Positions 8,912 to 17,347 of a stretch of DNA of 64,000 nucleotides are shown here, piece by piece. Each line of letters starts with the position of its first letter. The first letter of the stretch is position 1. A program made the position numbers and the translations under genes. The notes beneath the pieces were generated by a model that saw only the letters and a list, made by a program, of their open reading frames with translations, had not been told where the DNA came from and did not search any database. The stretch spans positions 124,001-188,000 of the forward strand of contig NZ_QGDC01000007.1 in NCBI RefSeq assembly GCF_003324525.1. The letters are read 5' to 3'. The stretch comes from Mucilaginibacter hurinus. GTDB taxonomy: Bacteria; Bacteroidota; Bacteroidia; Sphingobacteriales; Sphingobacteriaceae.

Positions 8912-8919
8912 TAAATTTG
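8912..8919 (+). promoter_or_regulatory. Putative promoter -7 box of the two-component operon
   Basis: TAAATTTG, 23 bases before the histidine kinase ATG. Matches the Bacteroidota TAnnTTTG consensus; no TTTG at 19-21 bp upstream. Confidence 0.5.
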
Positions 8920-8942
8920 CAGCTTGGTACTATTCGCCAGTT

Positions 8943-9815
8943 ATGAAAAAAACCATTATCATTTTTTACACCCTTATTATCTACGCGGTAGCCGAATTGA
9001 TATGGTGGGGTTATATGCTGGTTATATTACAGCCCAACCGCATGGGCATGATACTGGGCGAGGGGTCCATTTTTTTCGCGGTTTTTTTTCTCGGTGCCTT
9101 TTACCTGCATAGATCATTAAACAAGGAGCGTAAATTACAAGAGCAGAAAAAGAATTTCCTGCTGTCTGTTACGCACGAGTTAAAATCGCCCCTGGCATCA
9201 ATTAAGTTATTGCTGCAAACTATTCAGAAGCGCGAATCGTTAACTAAGGCCCAGGTACTTGATTTTATTGAAAAATCGTTAACGGACATTGAACGGCTGG
9301 ATGACATGGTGGAAAACATGTTACTGGCATCCAAAATAGATAACAGTTCATACACGTTCCCTAAGGCGAGTTTTAACTTAAGCAACCTGGTTGATAATAT
9401 TGTTAACCGGTTGCAGATTAGTAAGTGCGACGGGAACCAGCAGATAATAAATGCCGAGATAGAGCCGAAAATTGAAATAACCGGTGATAAATTTGCTTTA
9501 ACATCTGTGGTAACCAACCTTATTGAAAATGCGGTGAAATATTCGCGGCCGTGCGAAGCGCTTGAGGTAAAACTATTTAAAAAAGAAGGGAAGGTGCATT
9601 TCCAGGTGGCAGATCGCGGTATAGGTATAGCGGATGCCGAAAAAGCACGTATTTTTGATAAGTTTTACCGTGTAGGCAGTGAAGATACACGTAACACAAA
9701 AGGGACAGGACTGGGACTTTATATAGTTAAACAAGTACTTGATAAACACGAAGCAACCATAAGGGTAAAGGATAACAAGCCGGCTGGAAGCATATTTGAA
9801 GTTGTATTCGGATAA
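8943..9815 (+). CDS. Sensor histidine kinase with almost no periplasmic domain
   Basis: 290 residues. Two membrane helices (about 4-29 and 42-56) are joined by only about a dozen residues (PNRMGMILGEG), so sensing is probably within or at the membrane. A short coiled linker leads to the H-box SVTHELKSPLASIKLL with phospho-acceptor His78, then a DHp helix pair, N-box TNLIENAVKYS, G1 ADRGIGIA, F-box IFDKFYRVG and G2 GTGLGLYIVKQVL. It phosphorylates a partner regulator, presumably the OmpR-type protein encoded 15 bp downstream. Lying between hemL and hemE, it may monitor heme status or the membrane, but that is inference from position only. Confidence 0.93.
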   Translation: MKKTIIIFYTLIIYAVAELIWWGYMLVILQPNRMGMILGEGSIFFAVFFLGAFYLHRSLNKERKLQEQKKNFLLSVTHELKSPLASIKLLLQTIQKRESLTKAQVLDFIEKSLTDIERLDDMVENMLLASKIDNSSYTFPKASFNLSNLVDNIVNRLQISKCDGNQQIINAEIEPKIEITGDKFALTSVVTNLIENAVKYSRPCEALEVKLFKKEGKVHFQVADRGIGIADAEKARIFDKFYRVGSEDTRNTKGTGLGLYIVKQVLDKHEATIRVKDNKPAGSIFEVVFG

Positions 9816-9830
9816 ATAAAATTAAAAAAG

Positions 9831-10538
9831 ATGCAAAACAAAAAAAGAATTTTACTGGCCGAGGACGAAGAACACCTGCTTGAAGCCATTAAGCTTAACC
9901 TTGAACTTGAAGGTTACAAAGTATCAACCGCTAAAAATGGTAAAAAAGCGCTGCAATTATTTAAGGAAGAGCGTTTTAACTTGGTGATATTGGACGTGAT
10001 GATGCCCGAGATTGACGGTTTTGTGGTTGCCGAAACCATCAGACTAGAAAATAATGAGGTACCCATTATGTTTTTAACCGCCAAGAATACCAACGAGGAT
10101 AAAATTACAGGTTTAAAAAAGGGTGCTGATGATTATCTGACCAAACCGTTTAACCTTGAAGAATTGATTTTACGGGTTAATAACCTGGTAAAGCGCGGCC
10201 TTAAAGGCGAGGACCTTAAGGAATTCAACAGCTATAAGATAGGTGAAAAAACTATCCACTTCAACTCATTTGAATTGATAAACGAGGACGGCTCGGTTAC
10301 ACCGCTTACCAAAAAAGAAACTATGTTGCTTAAGCTATTGATTGAACGGCGTAACGAGGCTGTATCGCGCGAGCAGATATTGGAAACGGTGTGGAATTAT
10401 GATGTTTATCCATCTACCCGTACAATTGACAATTTTATACTAACATTCCGTAAATACTTTGAACCTGATCCTAAAAACCCGGTGTTCTTTCACTCGATAC
10501 GCGGAGTAGGGTATAAGTTTACTGATAACCAGCATTAA
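9831..10538 (+). CDS. OmpR/PhoB-family response regulator
   Basis: 235 residues. The N-terminal receiver domain starts RILLAEDEEH (acidic pocket) with the phospho-accepting Asp55 in LVILDVMMPEIDGF, the conserved Thr in MFLTAK and Lys in YLTKPFN. The C-terminal winged-helix DNA-binding domain (about 130-232) includes LTKKETMLLKLLI, VSREQILETVWNY and TRTIDNFILTFRKYFE, ending with a GVGYKF hairpin. Partner of the kinase upstream; the stop codon overlaps the start of the TPR gene by one base (TAATG). Target genes cannot be read from the sequence. Confidence 0.95.
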   Translation: MQNKKRILLAEDEEHLLEAIKLNLELEGYKVSTAKNGKKALQLFKEERFNLVILDVMMPEIDGFVVAETIRLENNEVPIMFLTAKNTNEDKITGLKKGADDYLTKPFNLEELILRVNNLVKRGLKGEDLKEFNSYKIGEKTIHFNSFELINEDGSVTPLTKKETMLLKLLIERRNEAVSREQILETVWNYDVYPSTRTIDNFILTFRKYFEPDPKNPVFFHSIRGVGYKFTDNQH

Positions 10539-11059
10539 TGTTTACTAACCAGGCACGCATAATGGTTTCCGCGGCCTTTTTGTTGCTGGCTGCCTTTTTT
10601 GTATATAAACAAACTTTTGAACTTGTTGCTGTATGCCTTCTGTTAATAGGACTGCTGATATGGGGTTATTTTAAAGAAGGAACGATAATACTTGCTGCAA
10701 AGCATTTTCACCAAAAGGAATATGATAAGGCTGAAAACCTTTTGCTGCAGATAAAAAATCCCGGTTATTTAGGGAAAAAGCGCCGTGGTTTTTACGAGTT
10801 CATTATGGGGGGTATCAATTTGCAAAAAAGGGATTATGAAGCAGCCGAAAAGCATTTTGAAATAGCCGCTCAATACCCTTTACGCTCAGTTAATGATCAT
10901 GTTGCAGCACTGGTACATGTTGCTACCATAAGTTTTAGAAACGGGAACATAGATAAGGCAAAAGCTTATTTGGAGTTAGCCGAAACAAAAAAAGACGGTA
11001 TTACCGCCAAAATGAAGGATGTGTTAAATACTTTAAGGCAAGAATTAAAGAAAAAGTAA
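10538..11059 (+). CDS. Membrane-anchored TPR-like protein coupled to the two-component system
   Basis: 173 residues. Two hydrophobic helices near the N-terminus (about 9-22 and 28-46) are followed by a soluble helical region with TPR-like pairs: HFHQKEYDKAENLLLQI, INLQKRDYEAAEKHFEIAAQYP and SFRNGNIDKAKAYLELAE. The start codon overlaps the regulator stop by one base (TAATG), so translation is coupled. It could scaffold the kinase or another membrane complex; no catalytic motif is visible. The order HK-RR-TPR between hemL and hemE invites a functional link to heme synthesis, but nothing in the protein itself shows it. Confidence 0.75.
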   Translation: MFTNQARIMVSAAFLLLAAFFVYKQTFELVAVCLLLIGLLIWGYFKEGTIILAAKHFHQKEYDKAENLLLQIKNPGYLGKKRRGFYEFIMGGINLQKRDYEAAEKHFEIAAQYPLRSVNDHVAALVHVATISFRNGNIDKAKAYLELAETKKDGITAKMKDVLNTLRQELKKK

Positions 11060-11160
11060 AAAAAGATAAGGTCATCGTTATTGCAGGCGATAGCATGGTA
11101 ACTTCATTTAGCCTTGGCAAAGAAATTACTATTTGTTTTTACTTGAAATGACGCTTGTTC

Positions 11161-12204
11161 ATGAAAACATACATGAGAGATTCACTATTTATAAAAGCCG
11201 CGTTTTCTGAAAAAACAGAGCGTCCGCCGGTTTGGATGATGCGCCAGGCAGGCCGTTTTATGAAAGAGTACTGGGAAATAAAAAACAAGTATTCTTTCCT
11301 GGAAATGTGCAAAACACCGGAGATTGCGGCTGACGTTACCATGCTACCCGTTGATTTGCTCGGGATTGACGCTGCCATCTTATTTTCAGATATATTAGTT
11401 ACTGCCGAAGCCATGGGCGGCGACTTGAGCTTTACACAGGGCGTGGGCCCTAAATTTGCCAACCCGGTGCGGGATAAGGCAGGTATTGATGCCCTGGAGA
11501 CCGAAGTTACCGACAGGCTGCAATATGTTGCAGACGCCATTAAAGTAATTCAGCAACGTTTAAACGGCAGCATACCCCTTATAGGTTTTGCGGGCGCGCC
11601 TTTTACTGTAATGAGCTACCTGGTTGAAGGCGGTTCATCCAGAGATTTCAAATTAACCAAACTATTGCTGCATAATCACCCCGAGCTGGCGCACCGGTTA
11701 CTGTCAAAAATAGCCAAAGTGACGGTTGACTATCTTAATTTACAAATAGCGGCCGGTGTAAATGCCGTGCAGATATTCGATAGCTGGGCCTTAGCCTTAT
11801 CATGGGATGATTATAAAGAGTTTTCGCACCGTTATATCACTGAAATAATAGCAGGGCTAAACCGTAAGGATGTTCCGGTTATATCGTTTTGTAAAGGTAG
11901 TTCGGTATTTGCGCCGCTTATGGCGGAAGCTAAACCGGATGTTGTATCTATTGATTGGAACGTAGACCTGCTGGATATCAAAAAGCGGCTTCCGGCCGGT
12001 GTAGCGGTGCAGGGGAACCTGGATCCGCACATTTTATATGCCGATAAAAAAGTTATAAAAGAACGCATTTACCGGTTGTTTGACAGGATGAAAGACGAGA
12101 ACGGATTTATATTCAACCTGGGCCACGGCGTTATGCCCGATATACCGTTTGATAATGTAAAATACGCGGTGGAGGTGATTAAAGATTACTCGGTAACCCG
12201 TTGA
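11161..12204 (+). CDS. hemE: Uroporphyrinogen decarboxylase
   Basis: 347 residues from ATG 11161; a TTG at 11155 and an ATG at 11173 are alternatives. HemE removes four carboxyl groups from uroporphyrinogen III to give coproporphyrinogen III. Landmarks are RPPVWMMRQAGRFMKEY (near residue 20, substrate-binding arginines), DAAILFSDILV, GFAGAPFTVMSYLVEGG, FDSWALALS and a C-terminal FNLGHGVMPD. It is separated from the TPR gene by about 100 bp holding a possible decayed palindrome, and followed after 53 bp by hemJ on the same strand. Confidence 0.96.
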   Translation: MKTYMRDSLFIKAAFSEKTERPPVWMMRQAGRFMKEYWEIKNKYSFLEMCKTPEIAADVTMLPVDLLGIDAAILFSDILVTAEAMGGDLSFTQGVGPKFANPVRDKAGIDALETEVTDRLQYVADAIKVIQQRLNGSIPLIGFAGAPFTVMSYLVEGGSSRDFKLTKLLLHNHPELAHRLLSKIAKVTVDYLNLQIAAGVNAVQIFDSWALALSWDDYKEFSHRYITEIIAGLNRKDVPVISFCKGSSVFAPLMAEAKPDVVSIDWNVDLLDIKKRLPAGVAVQGNLDPHILYADKKVIKERIYRLFDRMKDENGFIFNLGHGVMPDIPFDNVKYAVEVIKDYSVTR

Positions 12205-12257
12205 TATTTTACCGATTTATAAATAACGTTAAAGGTCCGCTGCGAATAAGTTGATTT

Positions 12258-12791
12258 ATGTACGATTATATTAAGGCTATACATATCATCTTCGTGGTTT
12301 GCTGGATGGCCGGTCTGTTTTATATAGTGCGGCTGTTTATATACCATACCGAAGCACAGCAAAAACCCGAACCGGCACGCACTATCCTTTCAGATCAGTT
12401 TGAAATAATGGAGCGCAAGCTGTGGTATATCATAGCAATACCCTCTATGTTACTTACCATTGCGGCTGGCATTACCATGCTGGTTATGCAACCCGTTTGG
12501 CTTAAGTTCGGATGGATGCACATCAAACTTACCTTTGTTTTGCTGCTGGTAGTTTACCATCATATTTGCCAAAGCAAAATGAAGCAAATGCGTAAAGGCG
12601 CATTTAAGTGGACCTCAACTCAATTACGCATATGGAACGAGGTGGCCACCATTTTTTTATTTGCCATAGTATTTTTGGTGGTACTTAAAAGTTCGCTCAA
12701 TTGGCTATTCGGCGTAATAGGTTTGATAGCTTTTACGCTCGTTATCATGTCGGCTGTAAAAATTTATAAGTACTACCGGCAAAAAAGCTAA
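12258..12791 (+). CDS. hemJ: HemJ-type protoporphyrinogen IX oxidase
   Basis: 177 residues and four predicted membrane helices (about 5-24, 57-77, 87-104 and 125-150, plus the C-terminal region). HemJ oxidises protoporphyrinogen IX to protoporphyrin IX in the membrane and binds heme itself. The N-terminus YIKAIHIIFVVCWMAGLFY with His9 and the WMHIKL motif with Lys90 correspond to the histidine and lysine reported as essential in characterised HemJ proteins. It is annotated elsewhere as UPF0093/CopD-like. Position after hemE supports the assignment. The downstream gene is convergent, with one base between the stops. Confidence 0.88.
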   Translation: MYDYIKAIHIIFVVCWMAGLFYIVRLFIYHTEAQQKPEPARTILSDQFEIMERKLWYIIAIPSMLLTIAAGITMLVMQPVWLKFGWMHIKLTFVLLLVVYHHICQSKMKQMRKGAFKWTSTQLRIWNEVATIFLFAIVFLVVLKSSLNWLFGVIGLIAFTLVIMSAVKIYKYYRQKS

Positions 12792-12792
12792 G

Positions 12793-13515
12793 CTATCTTA
12801 CCCAACTGCGTAACGCGTTCTCTAATACGGTATATCCCTCCATATTTAAGTGCACATTATCAATTGAATAATATTTAGGGTCGGGCGTGCCGTTGGTATC
12901 TACAGCAAGTAAATTGCAAACGTCAAGATAAAACGCTTTTGGTTTTTTATCTATCGAGGCTTTAATGAGTGCGTTAGTCTTTTTATATGTATCCATTTGA
13001 TTTAAATGCTTCGGGCTAATTTTTAACGACAGATAATAAATATTGGATGTCGGTAATTTTCTATTTACAATTGAATAAACTGAATCAAAGGCGGCCGTAA
13101 TCTGCTCAGGCGTTTTGCCCGTCAAAACATCGTTTCCACCGGCATACAAAAAGATAAACTTAGGCTTGTATCTTGTCAAAAATGGTGCATAGGAGGTAGC
13201 AAACTGCGACATTTCTGCCCCGCCTATACCCCGCTTAATTATGGGTTGGCCGGCTATAGTTTTCTTATCTAAATCAGGCCATAGCCTGATAGTGGAGCTA
13301 CCCATAAATAATACGCCGTTAGGTTTCGGCATGGCTTTAGCGTCCTGGTTTTGGAAAGCCATAATTTCATCCCAAAAAGGTAATGGGTGAGATGAAGCAC
13401 GTAAATGGCTCTTGTTAAAGTCAATTATTTCAGGTTGCCTTATATCTGTTATTTCTTTTTTACAACCGGTAGATAAAATGACGGCGAGCGATGCGAGGTA
13501 AATTTTCTTATGCAT
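12793..13515 (-). CDS. SGNH/GDSL-type hydrolase lipoprotein
   Basis: 240 residues. Signal sequence ending in lipobox LSTGC (Cys18), so probably a membrane-anchored lipoprotein. SGNH blocks: block I GVLFMGSSTIRLWPDL with the nucleophile Ser, block II Gly in RGIGGAEMSQF, block III YAGGNDVLTG with Asn, and block V SIDNVHLNMEGY with Asp and His. It resembles lysophospholipase L1-like and acetyl-esterase members (platelet-activating-factor acetylhydrolase-like). The substrate is unknown; in this phylum such proteins often de-acetylate glycans. It sits tail to tail with hemJ and 171 bp after the divergent end of the amidohydrolase gene. Confidence 0.85.
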   Translation of the reverse strand: MHKKIYLASLAVILSTGCKKEITDIRQPEIIDFNKSHLRASSHPLPFWDEIMAFQNQDAKAMPKPNGVLFMGSSTIRLWPDLDKKTIAGQPIIKRGIGGAEMSQFATSYAPFLTRYKPKFIFLYAGGNDVLTGKTPEQITAAFDSVYSIVNRKLPTSNIYYLSLKISPKHLNQMDTYKKTNALIKASIDKKPKAFYLDVCNLLAVDTNGTPDPKYYSIDNVHLNMEGYTVLENALRSWVR

Positions 13516-13686
13516 ATATACTTATTAGGGGTGGAAAAGTAACAAATGCGTTACACCTACGCCATTTTCTTAGCTTAAATTAACCTTTGTTAATCTGTTG
13601 GTTTATTGCACAGATTTCCAAACCCTTATGTGCGTGTTTTAGGTTGTAATGAATGCCCGTATACATTTTATTGAAAAATCAGAGGT

Positions 13687-14964
13687 CTATTTTTTATAAA
13701 ACACGCCATCTTTCATTACCACTTTTACTTTTTTTAAAGCTTGGAGGTCATCAACGGGGTTACCCTCAACGGCAACAATATCGGCTAGATAACCAGGTTT
13801 TAACATGCCCACTTTAGTTAGTTTTAAAACTAAAGCGTTAACAGATGTGGCCGATCTTAATATATCCAGGGGCTTCATACCGTAGTCGGCCATTAGCAGC
13901 ATTTCGCGGGCGTTATCGCCATGACTAAATACCCCTGAGTCGCCTCCCATTAAAATAGTCACACCCGCTCTCAGGGCGTTGGCAAACATTTCTTGCTTAC
14001 GCACAATAGCTTCGGTTGTCGGGTCAACACCTTTCTTCCAGCCGTCATAAACGGCGTAGGCTTCATTTGCCGCTAATGTGGCGCATAGGGCTATGCCTTT
14101 TTCTTTCATTAGCTTAAGTAGTTCGGGGGTGCCGCCGTCACCGTGCTCAATAGTGTTTACTCCGGCTTCAATCGCATTACGCATACCCTGGGCAGTAACT
14201 GAATGAGCAACCACTTGCCTGCCGCTATTGTGGGCAGCCTCTACAGCTGCCTTTAATTCAGTAAGCGTAAAGGTGGGGAAGCCTTCATCATTTACTCCCC
14301 AGCCAAAGTCATAATCTACATATATTTTTACCACATCAGCACCATGTCCTATTTGTGAGCGCACCGCATGCACTATGCCTTGTACACCGTCTGCTTCTTC
14401 GGCACCATGGGGAAGTACCGCTCCGTCAACTTTGCTTTTGGGCTGATAGCTGCCGGTAGCTACAATAGCACGGGTAGAAGTAAGCATGCGCGGGCCGGGG
14501 ATAATACCTTTATCGATAGCTGTTTTTATACCTACATCGTCATACATACAGCCTTCAGTACCCAGGTCACGTGTACCGGTGAACCCGGCCATTAAAGCTT
14601 CGCGTGCATGATTAACCGCACGAGCCGTACGTTCGGCACGGCTTTCGGTAAGTAACTGGGCCTCCCAGGTAGTCTCGTTATACGGGTGCAAAAACAGGTG
14701 TGAGTGCGCTTCTATAAGCCCCGGCAGCAGCGTCGTGCCTTTCAAATCAACTATGTTCACCTGTGCGGGTATGTTTATGCTTGCCGGCTCGCCCGTAGCT
14801 TCAATGTGGTTGCCCTTTACCAGCACCCACCACCCTGTATGTATTTTATGCCCATCAAAAACCCTGTCGGGTTTAAACAGTGTATAATTTTTAGTTTTAT
14901 TTTGAGCAGTTACTACGTGAGCCACTATAAATATTAAAGCAAAAAGGCAGGTTATCTTCTTCAT
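13687..14964 (-). CDS. Secreted metal-dependent amidohydrolase (imidazolonepropionase/prolidase-like)
   Basis: 425 residues. Signal peptide MKKITCLFALIFIVAHVVTAQ, so exported. The amidohydrolase TIM barrel starts with LPGLIEAHSHLFLHP (metal-binding HxH near residue 88), then GFTGTRDLGTEG, VKIYVDYDFG (a Lys after strand 4, probably carbamylated), VVAHSVTAQGM and NTIEHGDGG (histidines), and LMGGDSGVFSHG (aspartate). It ends with the composite beta-sandwich LKPGYLADIVAVEGNPVDD. Family members act on cyclic amides, N-acyl amino acids or Xaa-Pro dipeptides; the specificity here cannot be read. Monocistronic by context. Confidence 0.9.
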   Translation of the reverse strand: MKKITCLFALIFIVAHVVTAQNKTKNYTLFKPDRVFDGHKIHTGWWVLVKGNHIEATGEPASINIPAQVNIVDLKGTTLLPGLIEAHSHLFLHPYNETTWEAQLLTESRAERTARAVNHAREALMAGFTGTRDLGTEGCMYDDVGIKTAIDKGIIPGPRMLTSTRAIVATGSYQPKSKVDGAVLPHGAEEADGVQGIVHAVRSQIGHGADVVKIYVDYDFGWGVNDEGFPTFTLTELKAAVEAAHNSGRQVVAHSVTAQGMRNAIEAGVNTIEHGDGGTPELLKLMKEKGIALCATLAANEAYAVYDGWKKGVDPTTEAIVRKQEMFANALRAGVTILMGGDSGVFSHGDNAREMLLMADYGMKPLDILRSATSVNALVLKLTKVGMLKPGYLADIVAVEGNPVDDLQALKKVKVVMKDGVFYKK

Positions 14965-15112
14965 AAGTTAAATATAAATAACCTGTAATAAATGCGAGTG
15001 CCTATGATGGAATGTTTAAGGAAGATTACTTAAATCGTTAAATAATACTTTTTATCAGGAAATATTTTTAAACCATGCAACCTTTTACCATAAAGTTTCA
15101 TCTTAACTTTAA

Positions 15113-15685
15113 ATGATGTTTTTGGAGCGAACCTTTACTATTGATGAATTGATTAAACGCTGTAAAACGGGTGACCGTAAAGCATGCGAATTATTGTATA
15201 AAGGGTTTGCCTCGAAAATGCTTGGCGTATGTATGCGCTATGCTACAGACAAAATGGAAGCCGAAGATATGCTGCAAAACGGTTTTATAAAAGTTTTCAG
15301 CCGGCTAAACGATTATAGAGGCGAAGGCTTATTTGAAGGATGGATGCGGCGTATTATGATACACAGCTCCATTGAGTATTACCGGAAGCACCACAAAATG
15401 CTGCAAGTAATTGATACGACAGAACTGGCATCGACGCCGCTGGTTGATGCCTCCGCGCCGGCTAATTTAAATGCGGCTGACCTAATGGATATGGTGCAGC
15501 AGCTATCACCGGGATACCGTATGGTTTTAAATCTGTATGCTATCGAAGGTTATTCGCATAAAGAGATAGCGGAAATTATGGGTATCAGCGAAGGCGCTTC
15601 TAAATCACAGCTGTCAAGAGCGCGGAATATTTTGAAACAACTTGTTAACCGGAGTAATGGAAGAAAATATGAATATGCCGGATAA
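15113..15685 (+). CDS. ECF-type RNA polymerase sigma factor
   Basis: 190 residues. Region 2 (about 24-92) includes ELLYKGFASKMLGVCMRY, DKMEAEDMLQNGFIKVF and GEGLFEGWMRRIMIHSSIEYYR; region 4 (about 128-178) includes LSPGYRMVLNLYAIEGYSHKEIAEIMGISEGASKSQLSRAR in the helix-turn-helix order. Only sigma regions 2 and 4 are present, typical of the extracytoplasmic-function class. The following gene overlaps the 3' end and looks like a membrane-anchored cognate regulator; an outer-membrane protein gene follows. A TAACTTTA box (15104-15111) ends one base before the ATG and may be its promoter. Confidence 0.93.
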   Translation: MMFLERTFTIDELIKRCKTGDRKACELLYKGFASKMLGVCMRYATDKMEAEDMLQNGFIKVFSRLNDYRGEGLFEGWMRRIMIHSSIEYYRKHHKMLQVIDTTELASTPLVDASAPANLNAADLMDMVQQLSPGYRMVLNLYAIEGYSHKEIAEIMGISEGASKSQLSRARNILKQLVNRSNGRKYEYAG

Positions 15686-16424
15686 AGAACTTGATGCGCT
15701 TTTTCGTGCTCAGTTAAACAATATAGAGACGGAGCCTTCTGAAAGAGTTTGGGCAGGCATTACCTCACAGATGGAGGCCAAAGCAATGCAGCGCCGCCGT
15801 CGTTTGCGTATGGCCGCAGCTGCCGCTATTGTGATGCTGCTCACTGCGTGCTTGCTTGCTACACGTAACAATGATACAAATGCTGTTGTAACGATGAAAA
15901 AGGAGCCTGTAGCACAGACATCTATTAATGCTATGCCATCCGCTGTGGCTTCGGTAAATGTTAAACCTATGGTAAAAACACAACTGGCGGTATCTGCGCC
16001 CGTGCATGATAAGCCTAAAGTTGTCGCAGCTATTCAGGAGCCCGCCGAAATGGAAAGTCCGCCGTTATTAACGGTACAGGAGCCTCAAGAGATAATGATA
16101 GCTCAAACAAAAGATATTGCAGCTCCACCAGCGCCGGACGATATTGCCCTAACCCATAAAATAATAAACCCAGAGGCCGAACCTTTCCAAACTAAACCTG
16201 TTGCAATAATTCAGGCTAACCTGCCGGCAGATAATGAGCAAGGTAAAGCCACTGAAAAGAAGAAGATTAATAGCTTTGGTGGTTTATTGAATGCGTTGGT
16301 GTCGAAAATTGACAAGCGAAAAGATAAGCTTATTGAATTTAATGATGCGGACGGTGAAAATAACATCACCGGTATAAATTTAGGTATTATCAGGATTAAA
16401 AAGGAAGAGGAAGATCAGCAATAA
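15657..16424 (+). CDS. Single-pass membrane protein, probable anti-sigma regulator
   Basis: 255 residues from ATG 15657 (MEENMNMPDKELD), overlapping the sigma gene by 29 bases with a GGAG just upstream; ATGs at 15669 and 15675 are alternatives. A cytoplasmic head of about 45 residues (ELDALFRAQLNNIETEPSERVW) is followed by an arginine cluster RRRRLRM and one membrane helix AAAAAIVMLLTACLLAT. A long periplasmic tail rich in Pro, Ala, Val and Lys contains no recognised domain. Topology and overlap with an ECF sigma gene suggest an anti-sigma factor; it lacks a clear ZAS zinc motif, so the assignment is by context. Confidence 0.7.
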   Translation: MEENMNMPDKELDALFRAQLNNIETEPSERVWAGITSQMEAKAMQRRRRLRMAAAAAIVMLLTACLLATRNNDTNAVVTMKKEPVAQTSINAMPSAVASVNVKPMVKTQLAVSAPVHDKPKVVAAIQEPAEMESPPLLTVQEPQEIMIAQTKDIAAPPAPDDIALTHKIINPEAEPFQTKPVAIIQANLPADNEQGKATEKKKINSFGGLLNALVSKIDKRKDKLIEFNDADGENNITGINLGIIRIKKEEEDQQ

Positions 16425-16439
16425 TTTTTACACGATTAT

Positions 16440-17285
16440 ATGAAACGTATATTTTTTACACTTTTAACCGCTGGATTAACAGTTGGGGCTTATGCTCAAA
16501 CAGATACGGTAGTGACCACCACTACTACAGTTACAACCACAAATAATACAACAACAACTACCAGTACCAAAACGGATACCCTTGTGAAGCCAAAACGGTC
16601 GGGCAAGTTCAGCTTTGGTTTTGATAACAAGCGTGATACAACCCGCAAGGCGTCAAAAGCACCCGGTTTTTCATGGGGACTTACATTGTCGCGGATAGAT
16701 GTGGGCTTTGCTACGCTGCTTGATAATGGCAGCTTCAGGTTGTCGCCCGGAAACGAGTTTTTACGGTACAGGTCATGGAAAAGCAGCAACTTCGGTGTAG
16801 ATCTTTTACAAATGGGCTACCGCTTTAACAGTTCGTTTAAAATCTACGTTTCTGGTGGCTTTGAGTGGACTAAGTTCAGGTTACGCGAGGATATTACCTT
16901 ACAGCGTTTTCAACCATCATTAACTTATACCGTGGATGGTACAGAGTATCAGAAAAATAATTTTTCCTCTACTTACTTCCGCCTTCCGCTTACGTTTTAT
17001 TGGCGCAGCAAAAACGACAATAGCGGTCATCGGGTACACATCGCTGCGGGCCCGATGGTAGGCTGGTTAATAAATGGACACACCAAGCAAAAAAGCGAGG
17101 CGGAAGGTACCCGTAAAATGAGTGGTGGTTATAACCTGGCTAAAGTGCAGTATGGCGGTTTTTTGCGCATAGGGTACGCCGGTATTGGGGTTTTTGCTAA
17201 ATATTACGCTAATGACATGTTTGATAACAGCCCGGCACAAAAAGGCCTGCGTAATGTATCAGTAGGGGCCACAATCGGTTTTTAA
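16440..17285 (+). CDS. Outer-membrane beta-barrel protein with Thr-rich N-terminal segment
   Basis: 281 residues. Signal peptide MKRIFFTLLTAGLTVGAYAQ, then a threonine-rich stretch of about 28 residues (TVVTTTTTVTTTNNTTTTTS is within it), a short basic segment and a barrel-like region of alternating aromatic/hydrophobic strands (FSWGLTLSRIDVGFATL, FKIYVSGGFEWTKFRL, HRVHIAAGPMVGWLING, GGFLRIGYAGIGVFAKYY) ending in a terminal phenylalanine (VGATIGF), as for outer-membrane insertion. It resembles the OMP_b-brl_2/PorT-like group. Third gene of the sigma-regulator operon, 15 bp after the regulator, so a plausible envelope target of that system. The low-complexity Thr run is unusual. Confidence 0.8.
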   Translation: MKRIFFTLLTAGLTVGAYAQTDTVVTTTTTVTTTNNTTTTTSTKTDTLVKPKRSGKFSFGFDNKRDTTRKASKAPGFSWGLTLSRIDVGFATLLDNGSFRLSPGNEFLRYRSWKSSNFGVDLLQMGYRFNSSFKIYVSGGFEWTKFRLREDITLQRFQPSLTYTVDGTEYQKNNFSSTYFRLPLTFYWRSKNDNSGHRVHIAAGPMVGWLINGHTKQKSEAEGTRKMSGGYNLAKVQYGGFLRIGYAGIGVFAKYYANDMFDNSPAQKGLRNVSVGATIGF

Positions 17286-17307
17286 ATATAAATTACAACA
17301 CAACATT

Positions 17308-17334
17308 AAGGCTGCCCGCAAGGGCGGCCTTTTG
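17308..17334 (+). terminator. Rho-independent terminator of the ECF sigma operon
   Basis: AAGGCTGCCC-GCAA-GGGCGGCCTT followed by TTG: a 10-bp stem with one T-G wobble. It overlaps the promoter region of the next gene. Confidence 0.8.
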
Positions 17335-17342
17335 TATATTTG
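17335..17342 (+). promoter_or_regulatory. -7 box TATATTTG directly before the ABC ATPase gene
   Basis: Exact TAnnTTTG match, five bases before the ATG (17348) and starting one base after the terminator hairpin. Transcription would begin at or within a few bases of the start codon, as for the HipA-like gene at the left end. Confidence 0.55.
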
Positions 17343-17347
17343 CAGCG

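Noticed and set aside
16496..16789. Valine-rich minus-strand frame opposite the Thr-rich segment
   Set aside because: It is the antisense of ACN codons in the Thr-rich outer-membrane protein, an artefact of low complexity.
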